The translations under genes and the position numbers were made by a program. A DNA stretch of 64,000 bases from Saprospiraceae bacterium (GTDB lineage Bacteria; Bacteroidota; Bacteroidia; Chitinophagales; Saprospiraceae), in contig JAIPBL010000008.1 in assembly GCA_021739645.1 (NCBI GenBank), positions 1 to 64,000 on the forward strand. The letters are read 5' to 3'. Within the stretch, counting starts at the first letter, position 1. The number at the start of each line of letters is the position of its first letter. Of this stretch, positions 53,911 to 63,058 are shown one piece after another. The notes beneath the pieces are model-generated. The model searched no databases and was not told where the DNA came from. It saw only the letters and a list, made by a program, of their open reading frames with translations.

Positions 53911-56900
53911 ATGAAAGTAACGAATCTTACACAACGCCTCTTTTACTATTGGGGTAAACAACTTCTTTTTGGGGCATTGATGCTCTCAATTGCGTTTCCT
54001 GCCATTTCTCAAATCCCATGCGACCCCGCTGCGGAATTTTCCTACAACAGCCCGTCCTACTGTCAAAACGCTCCAGACCCTGTGCCTAACCATGTTACTG
54101 GTGTCAATGGCACCTACACTTTTAGTGCTGTTTCAGGTGGTCCCAATTTGAGTCTCAGTGCTACGACTGGAACGATTGACTTGAGCGCCAGTGACCCCGG
54201 TATTTACGATGTCACCAACAGCGTAAATACAATGAGCAACGGGCCAATGGTAATTGTTGGTGTTGTAGATGGGCCACTGACGGGAGGAACGCCCAAAGCG
54301 ATGGAATTGTACGTGTTGGAAAATATTCCTTCATTGAGCGCCTTTAGCTTGTCCTTGTTTGCCAATGGTAACACCAATCCTAACACAACCTACAATTTTC
54401 CAAATATTCCCGCAGCTGCTGGGACTCGTATTTGGATAGCCACCGAAGCCCCCAATTTCACAACCTATTTTGGGTTTGCGCCAACCTTCACCAGTTCCGT
54501 AACCAACCACAATGGCGACGATGCCTATCGTTTGTTTCAGGGCGCAACCGTAATCGACCAATTTGGTGAAGTGGGCATAGATGGCACAGGTACTTTCTGG
54601 GATTACCTAGATGGTTGGGCCTATCGTGTTAACAATACTGGGCCTGATGGTGCTACCTTCCCACAGGCTAATTGGATATTTAGTGGAATCAACGCACTGG
54701 ACAACACGATGACGAATGCGGATGCGATGAACCCGTGGCCAATAGGAACTCATCAAAACATGTTGGCGGCAACCGTGAGTTGTACAAGACAAGTTGAGAT
54801 AGTCGCACCCCCATTGGCGGATGCGGGGCCAAACCAAATGGTTTGTGAAAATGAAATAGTGACATTAGCGGCGGTAGGCAATGGAAGCTGGTCCGGTGGA
54901 GTTGGTTTTTTTAGCAATGCCAACAGCCCTGTTTCAACCTATACCCCAGCTGCAATCGAGATTGGAACTTCCGTAATATTGACCTGGACGGTGCCTGGAA
55001 TGGGTGGTGTTTGTGCTAATGCATTTGACGAGATGGCCATCACAATCCTGGATGAAGCAGATGCTGAGTTTACTTATCCGCTTTCGCTTGTTTGCCCGAA
55101 TGGGTTGACCAACCCATTGCCGACTCATATCACAGGTACAGATGGTCGCTATACCTACAGTGTTGTCAATGGCGGGCCATTGCTTGACCTGAACCCTGCC
55201 ACGGGTGAAATAAATATTGGTGCTTCTAACACAGGAACCTATCAGGTAACGAATGGGGTCAGTGGTTGCGGCAGTTTGGTAATCAGTGGCGTTGTCGATG
55301 GCCCACTTACCGGCGGGATTCCCAAAGCTGTTGAATTTTATGCATTGACCGATATTCCTGACTTGAGTGCCTATGGCTTTGGCTCTGCCAACAATGGCGG
55401 CGGCTCAGACGGACAAGAATTCACTTTCCCTGCTGATGCCGTTCCTGCCGGCACGCATATTTGGGTAGCCACAGAAGCCACAGCATTTACCGCATTTTTT
55501 GGGTTCTCCCCAACTTATACTAATGGCCTAGCTCCAAGCATAAATGGTGATGATGCAATTGAACTGTTCTGCAACGGAATGGTGATTGACGTTTTTGGCG
55601 ACATAAACATGAGTGGCTCCGGCCAACCTTGGGACTATTTGGATGGATGGGCGTATCGGGTTAGCAACACCGGGCCAGATGCATCTTTTTTCCAATTAAA
55701 CAATTGGGTTTTCAGTGGAATAAATGCGCTCGACAATGAAACAACCAACGGGACTGCAGCAAATCCATTCCCAATAAATACTTACGCTGGGAATCAAGGT
55801 GGCGTTTGCCCAAATGATTTCCACATGGTTTTGATTACCATAAATGACACCGAACCGCCTACGCTCGTGTGTCCTTCTGCTATTACTGTGACACTGCAGG
55901 GCGGGCTTTGCGAAGCTGCAGTTCAATTGAGTGGGGTTTCAGCAACAGACAATTGCGACCTTGATGTAGAAATCACCCAAATCGGCGGAATTCCTTTCGG
56001 CCAATATTTTCCGATAGGGAACAACCCGGTCACCATGCAAGCGAAGGATGACCTTGGCAATACTAGTACCTGTACTTTTGACGTGGTAATACTCGAATAC
56101 CCTTTCCCATATCAGTGGTTGGTTTGTAATGACCTGGTTCAATTTACGCTCTTGCAAGACGGTACTGCGTTTGTGGGCGCTGACGATATCTTGGAGGGAG
56201 GCCCTTACGGTTGCTATGACGATTTTGAAGTAACGATTGCCAATGACACGGGTTTTGTTTTTGTAAATTGGTTATCCTGCGATGAAATCGGTCAAGACCT
56301 GGTAGTTCAAGTGACTGACCCCGACAATGGAAACTCCTGTTGGGGGCATATCATTCTCGAAGACAAAAACCCTCCAGTAATTAGCTGTAAAGATTGGACG
56401 ATACCTTGCACACAGTCACTTAATTCAGTGGCTAAACCTTCCTTAACTGATAATTGCGACGCACATCCCACACTTATTTTGGGTGGTACTTCGCCCATAG
56501 AACTTGATGCTTGCGACGACAACGCAGTTCGATTTCTGCGTACTTGGTATGCCAAAGATAAATATGGCAACACCTCGGAACCGTGCTTTGAAACCATTAC
56601 GATTGAAAGGCCAACAGTGGTAGATTTTCCTTCTGACAAAATTTTTCAATGTGGGCAATATTCAAATAGCCAGCTATTCCCTCCATCGTCTGGCAGACCT
56701 GCGAATATCGTGGGAGAGTACTGCAAGTACAATTTCACCTACTCAGATGAAAAAATTTATACATGCAGCGGAGTGACGAGCGTATTTGAAATCGTTCGGA
56801 CTTGGACAGTAATCGACTGGTGTACAGGAGATATCATAATAACTGGCGTAGGAGGTGAGGACAATATTCAGTTACTAAAAGTGATGGATAACGTGCCACC

Positions 56901-59900
56901 AGTAATCAGTGCAACCAACTTGACAGTTAGCGCCAATATCCCCGGCGTTCATCCTCAGCCGTGCCGCTCAACAGGCACTTTCCCGTCACCAGGTGTTTTG
57001 GATATTTGCTCAGGAGTAGATCACATCGTGATTAATACGCAGGTTGGTCAAATTGTAAATGGTCAAATCCCTGCACCCGGCTTGCCAATTGGCAACCATA
57101 TTGTCACGATTCAAGCTTTTGATAAATGTGGCAACGTCTCCACAAAAGACATCGTACTCACGGTGATTGATGGTATTGCGCCGACTCCAATCTGCATCAG
57201 CTTTACGGAAGTTGACCTCGAAACAAGCGGGTATGCCGAAATCTTGGCGGATGCCTTTGACCAAGCCTCCCATGACAATTGCTGCCTTGACCATTTTGAG
57301 GTTCGGCGCATGGATGATGATGCTTGCGACGATGGAATCAATGATTTTGAATTTGGGCCATCTGTTCATTTTTGTTGTGAAGATGCGGGTAAAACGAAGA
57401 CTGTGGTATTCCGTGCATTCGACTGCTGGGGCAATTACAACGATTGCATGGTTCAGGTGAAAGTCAATGACAAACTCGTTCCAGTTTTGGTTTCTTGTCC
57501 TCAAAATCAGCGTATTTCCTGTGATTGGTATGCCGACAATCTTGAAACGCAAATATCAAGTTTGTCCTCTCCCGCTGAGAAAAGCCTATTGCTTGACCCA
57601 GTTTTTGGCACACCAACATTTTACGATAATTGCGAATTAACCATAAATCGCAACTATGTCAGCAATATCGATCAATGCTTGGAAGGCTCCATGATTCGCA
57701 GCTTTACAGCCACTGACCCTGCGGGCAACACAGGTGTACAAGCTTGTACGCAAACCATTTTCATTGACCATGTGTCTGATTGGGCAGTTGAATTTCCTGC
57801 CGACATCTCCATTTCTTGCGGTACTAACCCGCCAGATTTTGGGGAGCCACAAATATTTTATGAAACCTGCGAATTGGTAGCTATTTCCCACGATGATGAA
57901 CTGTTCAATGTGGTGGACAGTGCCTGCTACAAAATCGTTCGGACATGGACTGTCATCAACTGGTGCGTAGTGGGGACGAACCCTGGCATAGTTGACCAAG
58001 AGGTCATTGAACAACCCGAAAACCAACTCGGCCTACCTTTCCCACAGTGCGACGTTGATAGCGACGGCGACTGCGATGGCCGCACATTTCGCGATTCTTG
58101 GAGGAGCGGTCAGCCCGCCAACCTTAACCGCCCAACAGTCTTGGATGCTAACCGCAGCACTGGCCCGGATACGGATTTAGATTCTGACCCATGGGACGGT
58201 TATATTACCTACCAACAGGTCATCAAAGTGACTGACAGCGTTGACCCGGTGTTCACCAATGGTTGCGACATTCCGATGGTTTGTATCAATGACAACACTT
58301 GCGATGTCGATTTGCTATTGCCCATTCCTGATGTTATGGATTGCAGCAGCAACTTGACCATCACTACTAAAATCAAAATTGGCGGTGTATGGTTTTCTGG
58401 CCTTGCTCCATTGACGTTGGCAGATGTACCACCAGGTACTTACGAAGTGTCGTACAATGCAATGGACAATTGCAACAACCAATCAGTCTGCAGCACAACC
58501 GTAAAGGTGAAGGATTGTAAAAAGCCAACACCTTATTGCAAAAACGGGATCATTGTAGCATTAATGAACTCGATACCGCCCATGATTGAGGTTTGGGCGA
58601 GTGACTTGGACGATAACAGCTTCGACAATTGCTCAACGGACCTGAATTTCTCCTTTTCGCCAGATACTACCGATACTAGCATCATTTTTTTCTGCAACAA
58701 CCAGAATACGACAACCTTCGTGGATGTTTGGGTAACGGATGAGTGTGGAAACCAAGATTTCTGCTCAACTTTCATAACTGTCCAAGACAACGCAGATGTC
58801 TGCGGCGACCCGCTTATTAATCTAGGTGGCTTGGTGACGAATGAAGAAAACGAAAGCTTAGAAGACGTTGAAATGCACCTCGGAGGCACAACTTCCGGCA
58901 TGGCGATGACCAATTCAAGTGGCATGTTTAATTTTGATATTCAAGCGCCTGGCGGTGACTACACTTTAGTTCCACAAAAAGATGACAACCCGCTAAATGG
59001 CGTTACAACATTTGACTTGGTGCTCATTTCAAAGCACGTATTGGGTGTGACACTACTGGATTCACCTTTCAAAATCATAGCGGCAGATGCCAATAAATCA
59101 GGCAATGTGTCCACTTTTGACATGGTTGAAATTAGAAAACTCATTCTATTCATCAATGATTCCTTCCCGAACAACACCTCATGGAGATTCGTGGATAAAA
59201 ACTTCAGCTTCCCAAATCCATCCAACCCGTGGCAAACACCGTTTCCTGAGTTTTACAACGTCAATGACTTGAACGACGACCAATTGAACGTAGATTTTAT
59301 TGGTATCAAAATTGGCGATGTAAACGGTAGTGCCCAAACCAACAACCTAACCGGACAAACTGGCGAGCGCACCAACGGTACTGACCTTATCTTCCAAACC
59401 AAGGATGTATTGGTGGAAAAGGGACAAGAAGTCACTGTGCCGTTTACAGTTGAAAATATTGAAGCATTGGGTTTCCAGTTCACGCTAAATTTTGACCAAG
59501 AAAACTTGGCGTTTGAAAACTTAAAAGGCGGAGCTATTGCCAGCGAAAACTTCGGACTTTCCCTTCTTGGCGAAGGAGCAATAACAGTAAGCTGGAACCA
59601 GCCTGATGGCTCAAGCTTTCGATTTGAAGGTGAGGTTTTTGAACTAACTTTTAAAGTCAAGCAAAGCGGGAGCTTAAGTAGTATGCTCTCAATTGATTCC
59701 CGCTTTACCGCTGCTGAGGCATACACTAGCATAAAGGAAAGGTCTGGAGTTTCAATCCGATTTGAAAGTCAAATAGCTAAGGCAGGGTTTGAACTTTACC
59801 AAAATTCACCAAATCCATTTGCCAACCAAACTGAAATTGCTTTCAATTTAGCTAGTGATTCCTACTGTACCATCACCCTAATGGATATTTCCGGCAAGAT

Positions 59901-60048
59901 TTTGAAAACAATTGAGGGCAATTTTACAGAAGGCCATAACAAAGTCTCTTTGAAGCGGCGTGATTTGGATGCTTCGGGAGTAATTTACTATAGGTTGGAA
60001 ACCACAGAATATACAGCTACAAAAATGATGATACTGATGGATAAATAA
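53911..60048 (+). CDS. giant T9SS protein with duplicated lamin-tail-like, HYR-like, dockerin and cohesin domains
   Basis: 2045 residues from the ATG at 53911 (an in-frame TTG six codons upstream is less likely). The signal is LLFGALMLSIAFPAISQ. Two paralogous lamin-tail-like units (about 107-286 and 453-626) share VDGPLTGG-PKA, WDYLDGWAYRV and NW-FSGINALDN. HYR-like and Ig-like modules follow (about 640-1620; PPTLVCPSAITV, PPVISC and many D-N-C motifs). Next are a CarboxypepD-regulatory-like domain (about 1633), a dockerin-like pair (about 1690-1760; TTFDLVLISKHVLG and DANKSGNVSTFDMVEIRK), a cohesin-like domain (about 1825-1950) and a type A sorting domain (about 1955-2045, YQNSPNPFANQ). It is probably a surface scaffold or adhesin. 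Confidence 0.93.
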   Translation: MKVTNLTQRLFYYWGKQLLFGALMLSIAFPAISQIPCDPAAEFSYNSPSYCQNAPDPVPNHVTGVNGTYTFSAVSGGPNLSLSATTGTIDLSASDPGIYDVTNSVNTMSNGPMVIVGVVDGPLTGGTPKAMELYVLENIPSLSAFSLSLFANGNTNPNTTYNFPNIPAAAGTRIWIATEAPNFTTYFGFAPTFTSSVTNHNGDDAYRLFQGATVIDQFGEVGIDGTGTFWDYLDGWAYRVNNTGPDGATFPQANWIFSGINALDNTMTNADAMNPWPIGTHQNMLAATVSCTRQVEIVAPPLADAGPNQMVCENEIVTLAAVGNGSWSGGVGFFSNANSPVSTYTPAAIEIGTSVILTWTVPGMGGVCANAFDEMAITILDEADAEFTYPLSLVCPNGLTNPLPTHITGTDGRYTYSVVNGGPLLDLNPATGEINIGASNTGTYQVTNGVSGCGSLVISGVVDGPLTGGIPKAVEFYALTDIPDLSAYGFGSANNGGGSDGQEFTFPADAVPAGTHIWVATEATAFTAFFGFSPTYTNGLAPSINGDDAIELFCNGMVIDVFGDINMSGSGQPWDYLDGWAYRVSNTGPDASFFQLNNWVFSGINALDNETTNGTAANPFPINTYAGNQGGVCPNDFHMVLITINDTEPPTLVCPSAITVTLQGGLCEAAVQLSGVSATDNCDLDVEITQIGGIPFGQYFPIGNNPVTMQAKDDLGNTSTCTFDVVILEYPFPYQWLVCNDLVQFTLLQDGTAFVGADDILEGGPYGCYDDFEVTIANDTGFVFVNWLSCDEIGQDLVVQVTDPDNGNSCWGHIILEDKNPPVISCKDWTIPCTQSLNSVAKPSLTDNCDAHPTLILGGTSPIELDACDDNAVRFLRTWYAKDKYGNTSEPCFETITIERPTVVDFPSDKIFQCGQYSNSQLFPPSSGRPANIVGEYCKYNFTYSDEKIYTCSGVTSVFEIVRTWTVIDWCTGDIIITGVGGEDNIQLLKVMDNVPPVISATNLTVSANIPGVHPQPCRSTGTFPSPGVLDICSGVDHIVINTQVGQIVNGQIPAPGLPIGNHIVTIQAFDKCGNVSTKDIVLTVIDGIAPTPICISFTEVDLETSGYAEILADAFDQASHDNCCLDHFEVRRMDDDACDDGINDFEFGPSVHFCCEDAGKTKTVVFRAFDCWGNYNDCMVQVKVNDKLVPVLVSCPQNQRISCDWYADNLETQISSLSSPAEKSLLLDPVFGTPTFYDNCELTINRNYVSNIDQCLEGSMIRSFTATDPAGNTGVQACTQTIFIDHVSDWAVEFPADISISCGTNPPDFGEPQIFYETCELVAISHDDELFNVVDSACYKIVRTWTVINWCVVGTNPGIVDQEVIEQPENQLGLPFPQCDVDSDGDCDGRTFRDSWRSGQPANLNRPTVLDANRSTGPDTDLDSDPWDGYITYQQVIKVTDSVDPVFTNGCDIPMVCINDNTCDVDLLLPIPDVMDCSSNLTITTKIKIGGVWFSGLAPLTLADVPPGTYEVSYNAMDNCNNQSVCSTTVKVKDCKKPTPYCKNGIIVALMNSIPPMIEVWASDLDDNSFDNCSTDLNFSFSPDTTDTSIIFFCNNQNTTTFVDVWVTDECGNQDFCSTFITVQDNADVCGDPLINLGGLVTNEENESLEDVEMHLGGTTSGMAMTNSSGMFNFDIQAPGGDYTLVPQKDDNPLNGVTTFDLVLISKHVLGVTLLDSPFKIIAADANKSGNVSTFDMVEIRKLILFINDSFPNNTSWRFVDKNFSFPNPSNPWQTPFPEFYNVNDLNDDQLNVDFIGIKIGDVNGSAQTNNLTGQTGERTNGTDLIFQTKDVLVEKGQEVTVPFTVENIEALGFQFTLNFDQENLAFENLKGGAIASENFGLSLLGEGAITVSWNQPDGSSFRFEGEVFELTFKVKQSGSLSSMLSIDSRFTAAEAYTSIKERSGVSIRFESQIAKAGFELYQNSPNPFANQTEIAFNLASDSYCTITLMDISGKILKTIEGNFTEGHNKVSLKRRDLDASGVIYYRLETTEYTATKMMILMDK

Positions 60049-60086
60049 GAACTCCATCTAAAATTCCACGAGTAAACGCAAAGCAA

Positions 60087-60124
60087 GGGCGGGTGTCAAT
60101 TGACATTCCGCCCAATTTTTTTTT
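60087..60124 (+). terminator. hairpin terminator after the giant T9SS gene
   Basis: gggcgggtgtcaa pairs with ttgacattccgccc (60087-60113) through the palindrome tgtcaattgaca, and is followed by nine T. It lies 39 bases past the stop. Confidence 0.82.
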
Positions 60125-60232
60125 GTGAAGTGAAGAAAAACTTGCAATACTGCTGTATCCTTTGAATAACTAGGCATTATGGACAAGAAACAGTATGGGG
60201 AGCACAGCTTCCCTAAGCTGGAAAACGGTAGA

Positions 60233-60346
60233 AGAGGTTGCCCTTTGCTTTTATTTGTAAAAATTTTTTGTTGAAGAAATATTCGCACTCCTGGTTGAGC
60301 CAATTTTAGTTTTGAAAAAAAAGCAAAAAAAGCAGAGGCAACCTCT
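60233..60346. repeat. long inverted repeat in the sigma-factor leader
   Basis: agaggttgcc and an adjoining imperfect ctttgctttt (from 60233) pair with aaaagcag and ggcaacctct (to 60346), enclosing about 80 bases. It ends 30 bases before the first ATG of the sigma gene and could form a leader structure. A separate small hairpin (cagctt/aagctg) lies just upstream. Confidence 0.5.
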
Positions 60347-60375
60347 TTTATCATTAGCATCAAGCTGTGCAATAA

Positions 60376-61008
60376 ATGCTTCAGGATTTCCAAATAAATC
60401 GTACCCTTGTAAAAAATGAAGGGCTGATGAATTCCTTCCGAAGGACTGTTTCCAACGATGATATCCAGGAAGAGTGGCATTCCATTCAAGCTGCGCAGGC
60501 AAACCCTGCGGCCTTCAGGATATTGTACGACCGCTACTTTGAGGCAATCTTCCAATTTATTTACAATCGCACACAAAACGAAGAACTGAGCGCCGATATC
60601 TGCTCTCAAGTATTTCTGAAAGCCATGCAGCGCATAAAGGACTACACCTTTCGTGGCGTTCCGTTTTCAGCTTGGCTGTACCGCATTGCCAGCAACGAAG
60701 TGGCTCAGTGGTATCGGCAAACCAAGAAAGTAAGGGTAGTAAGCATAGAAGACTCCAACCTGTTCAGCATGTTCGAGGAAGTTTTGGAGGATGACTTGGA
60801 AAAATTCCGGCCATTGCTTATTCCGGCACTCGAAGAACTAAAGGAAGCTGATTTGGAAATCGTGGAAATGCGTTTTTTCGAGCAGCGGCCTTTTAAAGAA
60901 ATTGCAGAAGTCTTGAACATCACGGAAAGCAATGCTAAGGTGCGTACTTACCGAGTGTTGGAAAGACTCAAAAAAATCATTTTGAACCAAATAAACGATA
61001 GCCACTGA
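60376..61008 (+). CDS. ECF-type RNA polymerase sigma factor
   Basis: 210 residues from the ATG at 60376; the Met at 60427 (MNSFRRTVSNDD) is an equally plausible start. Region 2 (about 45-115) has LYDRYFEAIFQFIYNRTQN, CSQVFLKAMQRI and FSAWLYRIASNEVAQWYRQ. Region 4 (about 150-205) has DLEIVEMRFFEQRPFKEIAEVLNIT and SNAKVRTYRVLERLK. This is a group IV sigma factor. The next gene, 41 bases downstream, codes for a membrane protein likely to be its anti-sigma factor. The regulon is unknown; a leader inverted repeat may add control. Confidence 0.93.
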   Translation: MLQDFQINRTLVKNEGLMNSFRRTVSNDDIQEEWHSIQAAQANPAAFRILYDRYFEAIFQFIYNRTQNEELSADICSQVFLKAMQRIKDYTFRGVPFSAWLYRIASNEVAQWYRQTKKVRVVSIEDSNLFSMFEEVLEDDLEKFRPLLIPALEELKEADLEIVEMRFFEQRPFKEIAEVLNITESNAKVRTYRVLERLKKIILNQINDSH

Positions 61009-61049
61009 AAGCGATTTTGAATACGGCGTGCTGCCATAAATTGTAAAGC

Positions 61050-62813
61050 ATGAAAAAAAATTACGACATACGGCTAAACCCCAAAACCCTCTCAAAGGCA
61101 CAAATTGCCAGCCATAAGGACTTTGACCTTCTTTTAGAACAATACCAAACGGTTCCCAAACAGCGGCCGATCGTCCGCAGGTTGGTTTGGGCGGGCAGTG
61201 CGATTGCTGCTTCAATGGTGGGCATCTTCCTTTTCTACCAATTGATTGGGAAGGAAGATTTTCAACTAAAGCAGCAAGCATATTTCAATACAAAGCATTT
61301 CATTAATCAGCCATTGGAGCAGGTGAAGCCAACATTTGCAAGCTACAAGGTAAACCCCAACGAAGGTGGTATTTACAAATACCCGAGTGGCTCACAATTA
61401 ATCGTGCCAGCAGCTGCCTTCATTGATGAAAGTGGGCAAGAACTTAATGGGGAAGTGGTGCTCCATTATCGTGAAATGCACGATTTTGTTGATTTTTTTG
61501 TCTCAGGCATCCCAATGACCTATGATTCGGCTGGGGTGAGCTATAACCTGGAAAGTGCAGGAATGATTGAGATTTTTGCAGAGCAAAACGGTAAACGGGT
61601 TAAGATGGCGCCAGGCAAAACCATCGATGTAGAATTGGTTTCAAACGTCAATACTTCGCCATCCCTTGACATCCCACCTGGCTACAATATTTACAAACTC
61701 GACGTAACCAAACGCAATTGGGTATATCAAGACATTGACCGAATGGAGGTAATAGGCGATGCAATTTCAGGGGAAAGCTTGGATGAAAAAAGCCCATTTT
61801 ACCCTGCTCAAAAAGCACTTGCGGAGCGGATGCTCTCACTTCAAGTGAGCGAGGCGGCTGAGGCCGCAAAATTGGAGAAAACCATTGCGAAGCAAAATGA
61901 ACCCATCAAGCCGGAGCGTGCCAACAATTCCAACTATGTCTTCAACCTTGACCTGAACGATATTTTGCCACCAGTTTCAGCGGGAACTTCCGCATCAAGT
62001 GAAGATGAAATGGAACTGCGCCAGCTTTATAAAAAATATGCAAAAATGCTTTGGCAGCTTAGCCCAAATGCTACCATCACACATGACCGATTGCAGAAAG
62101 AGTTCAGTTCGGTTAGCGGCTTGAAAATCAAAAAACTAAACGAACGAGATTACGAGTTGGAATTGGAAAAGGAAGGGCAATCCATAAAAGTACCAGTCAA
62201 CCCAGTGCTTACTGGTTCGGATTACGATAAAGCATTGGTGGAGTTCAACCGTGATTTTGAGGCATGGAAGCAACTGGCATCTGAAAGAGAAGCCAAATTA
62301 GCCACAGAAAAAGCGGCCATTGCCAAACGTTTTGAAGAAGAAAAGCGCTTGGCCACACTGAAATTTGAGGAGCGAGTGAATCAACTTCGGAGCCAAGGGC
62401 TTGACTACGCAGCAAACAACGAAATCATAAAGAAAAAAGTGGTGAATCGCTTCACTGCTTCTGAGTTTGGGATATGGAATTGCGACCGTCCGGTACCACC
62501 TGAAATGCTTCGACTTGCAGCCAGTTTCAAGGATAAAAATGGGAAGCAGTTTACCAATCGGACCGCCTATTTAGTGGACAAAAGCCGCAACACGGTTTAT
62601 CAGTTCCTTGCAGACAACAATACCGAACTTCGGTTCAACAAGAGTTCAGAGAACCTGCTTTGGCTGATGACCGACGACAATAAGATTGCGGTTTTTAGGC
62701 CGGAACAATTCAAGTCCATTGACGCTGACAAATCTAAATTTGAATTTGTGCTGGAGTCCGTGGAAAAGGAAATCAAAACCGAACAGGACATCCGGGAAAT
62801 CCTGTACCTGTAA
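61050..62813 (+). CDS. probable membrane anti-sigma factor with large periplasmic domain
   Basis: 587 residues. A cytoplasmic N-terminus of about 45 residues (MKKNYDIRLNPKTLSKAQIA, then KDFDLLLEQYQTV) leads to one membrane segment (LVWAGSAIAASMVGIFLFYQL, about 46-66) and a periplasmic part of about 520 residues. The latter contains a beta-rich region (GGIYKYPSGSQLIVPAAAFID, then EVVLHYREMHDFVDFFVSG) and a long charged coiled coil (about 405-455). The topology and the place directly after an ECF sigma gene suggest an anti-sigma or sensor role. The N-terminal fold is too short for a zinc anti-sigma domain, so this is inference. A terminator follows. Confidence 0.75.
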   Translation: MKKNYDIRLNPKTLSKAQIASHKDFDLLLEQYQTVPKQRPIVRRLVWAGSAIAASMVGIFLFYQLIGKEDFQLKQQAYFNTKHFINQPLEQVKPTFASYKVNPNEGGIYKYPSGSQLIVPAAAFIDESGQELNGEVVLHYREMHDFVDFFVSGIPMTYDSAGVSYNLESAGMIEIFAEQNGKRVKMAPGKTIDVELVSNVNTSPSLDIPPGYNIYKLDVTKRNWVYQDIDRMEVIGDAISGESLDEKSPFYPAQKALAERMLSLQVSEAAEAAKLEKTIAKQNEPIKPERANNSNYVFNLDLNDILPPVSAGTSASSEDEMELRQLYKKYAKMLWQLSPNATITHDRLQKEFSSVSGLKIKKLNERDYELELEKEGQSIKVPVNPVLTGSDYDKALVEFNRDFEAWKQLASEREAKLATEKAAIAKRFEEEKRLATLKFEERVNQLRSQGLDYAANNEIIKKKVVNRFTASEFGIWNCDRPVPPEMLRLAASFKDKNGKQFTNRTAYLVDKSRNTVYQFLADNNTELRFNKSSENLLWLMTDDNKIAVFRPEQFKSIDADKSKFEFVLESVEKEIKTEQDIREILYL

Positions 62814-62857
62814 TTTCCCTAAATGCCGTGAACTAACCTTTATTCTCTTCATCATAG

Positions 62858-62890
62858 ATCCTGCATTCACTTGGATGCGGGATTTTTTTT
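62858..62890 (+). terminator. hairpin terminator after the sigma/anti-sigma operon
   Basis: A 9-bp stem (62858-62866 with 62875-62883, one G-T pair) with an 8-base loop is followed by a run of eight T. It lies 45 bases past the stop. Confidence 0.8.
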
Positions 62891-63058
62891 GACTTTTATC
62901 TAATAAACCTCGTCCCTAGTAGAGGTTTTTCAAAGTCATTGGCATCATGGTATAGGTTTGCGAAAGTTTTATTGTAAATAAGCTAATGCTTTCACCAGTC
63001 TAAAGCTTGTTCAATCCATTCTGACCAATTTTTACCTTTTTAATCAAATCATCCATTT

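Noticed and set aside
60058-60609. 183-codon minus-strand frame opposite the sigma gene
   Set aside because: It is antisense to a clear ECF sigma factor and includes the terminator of the preceding gene.
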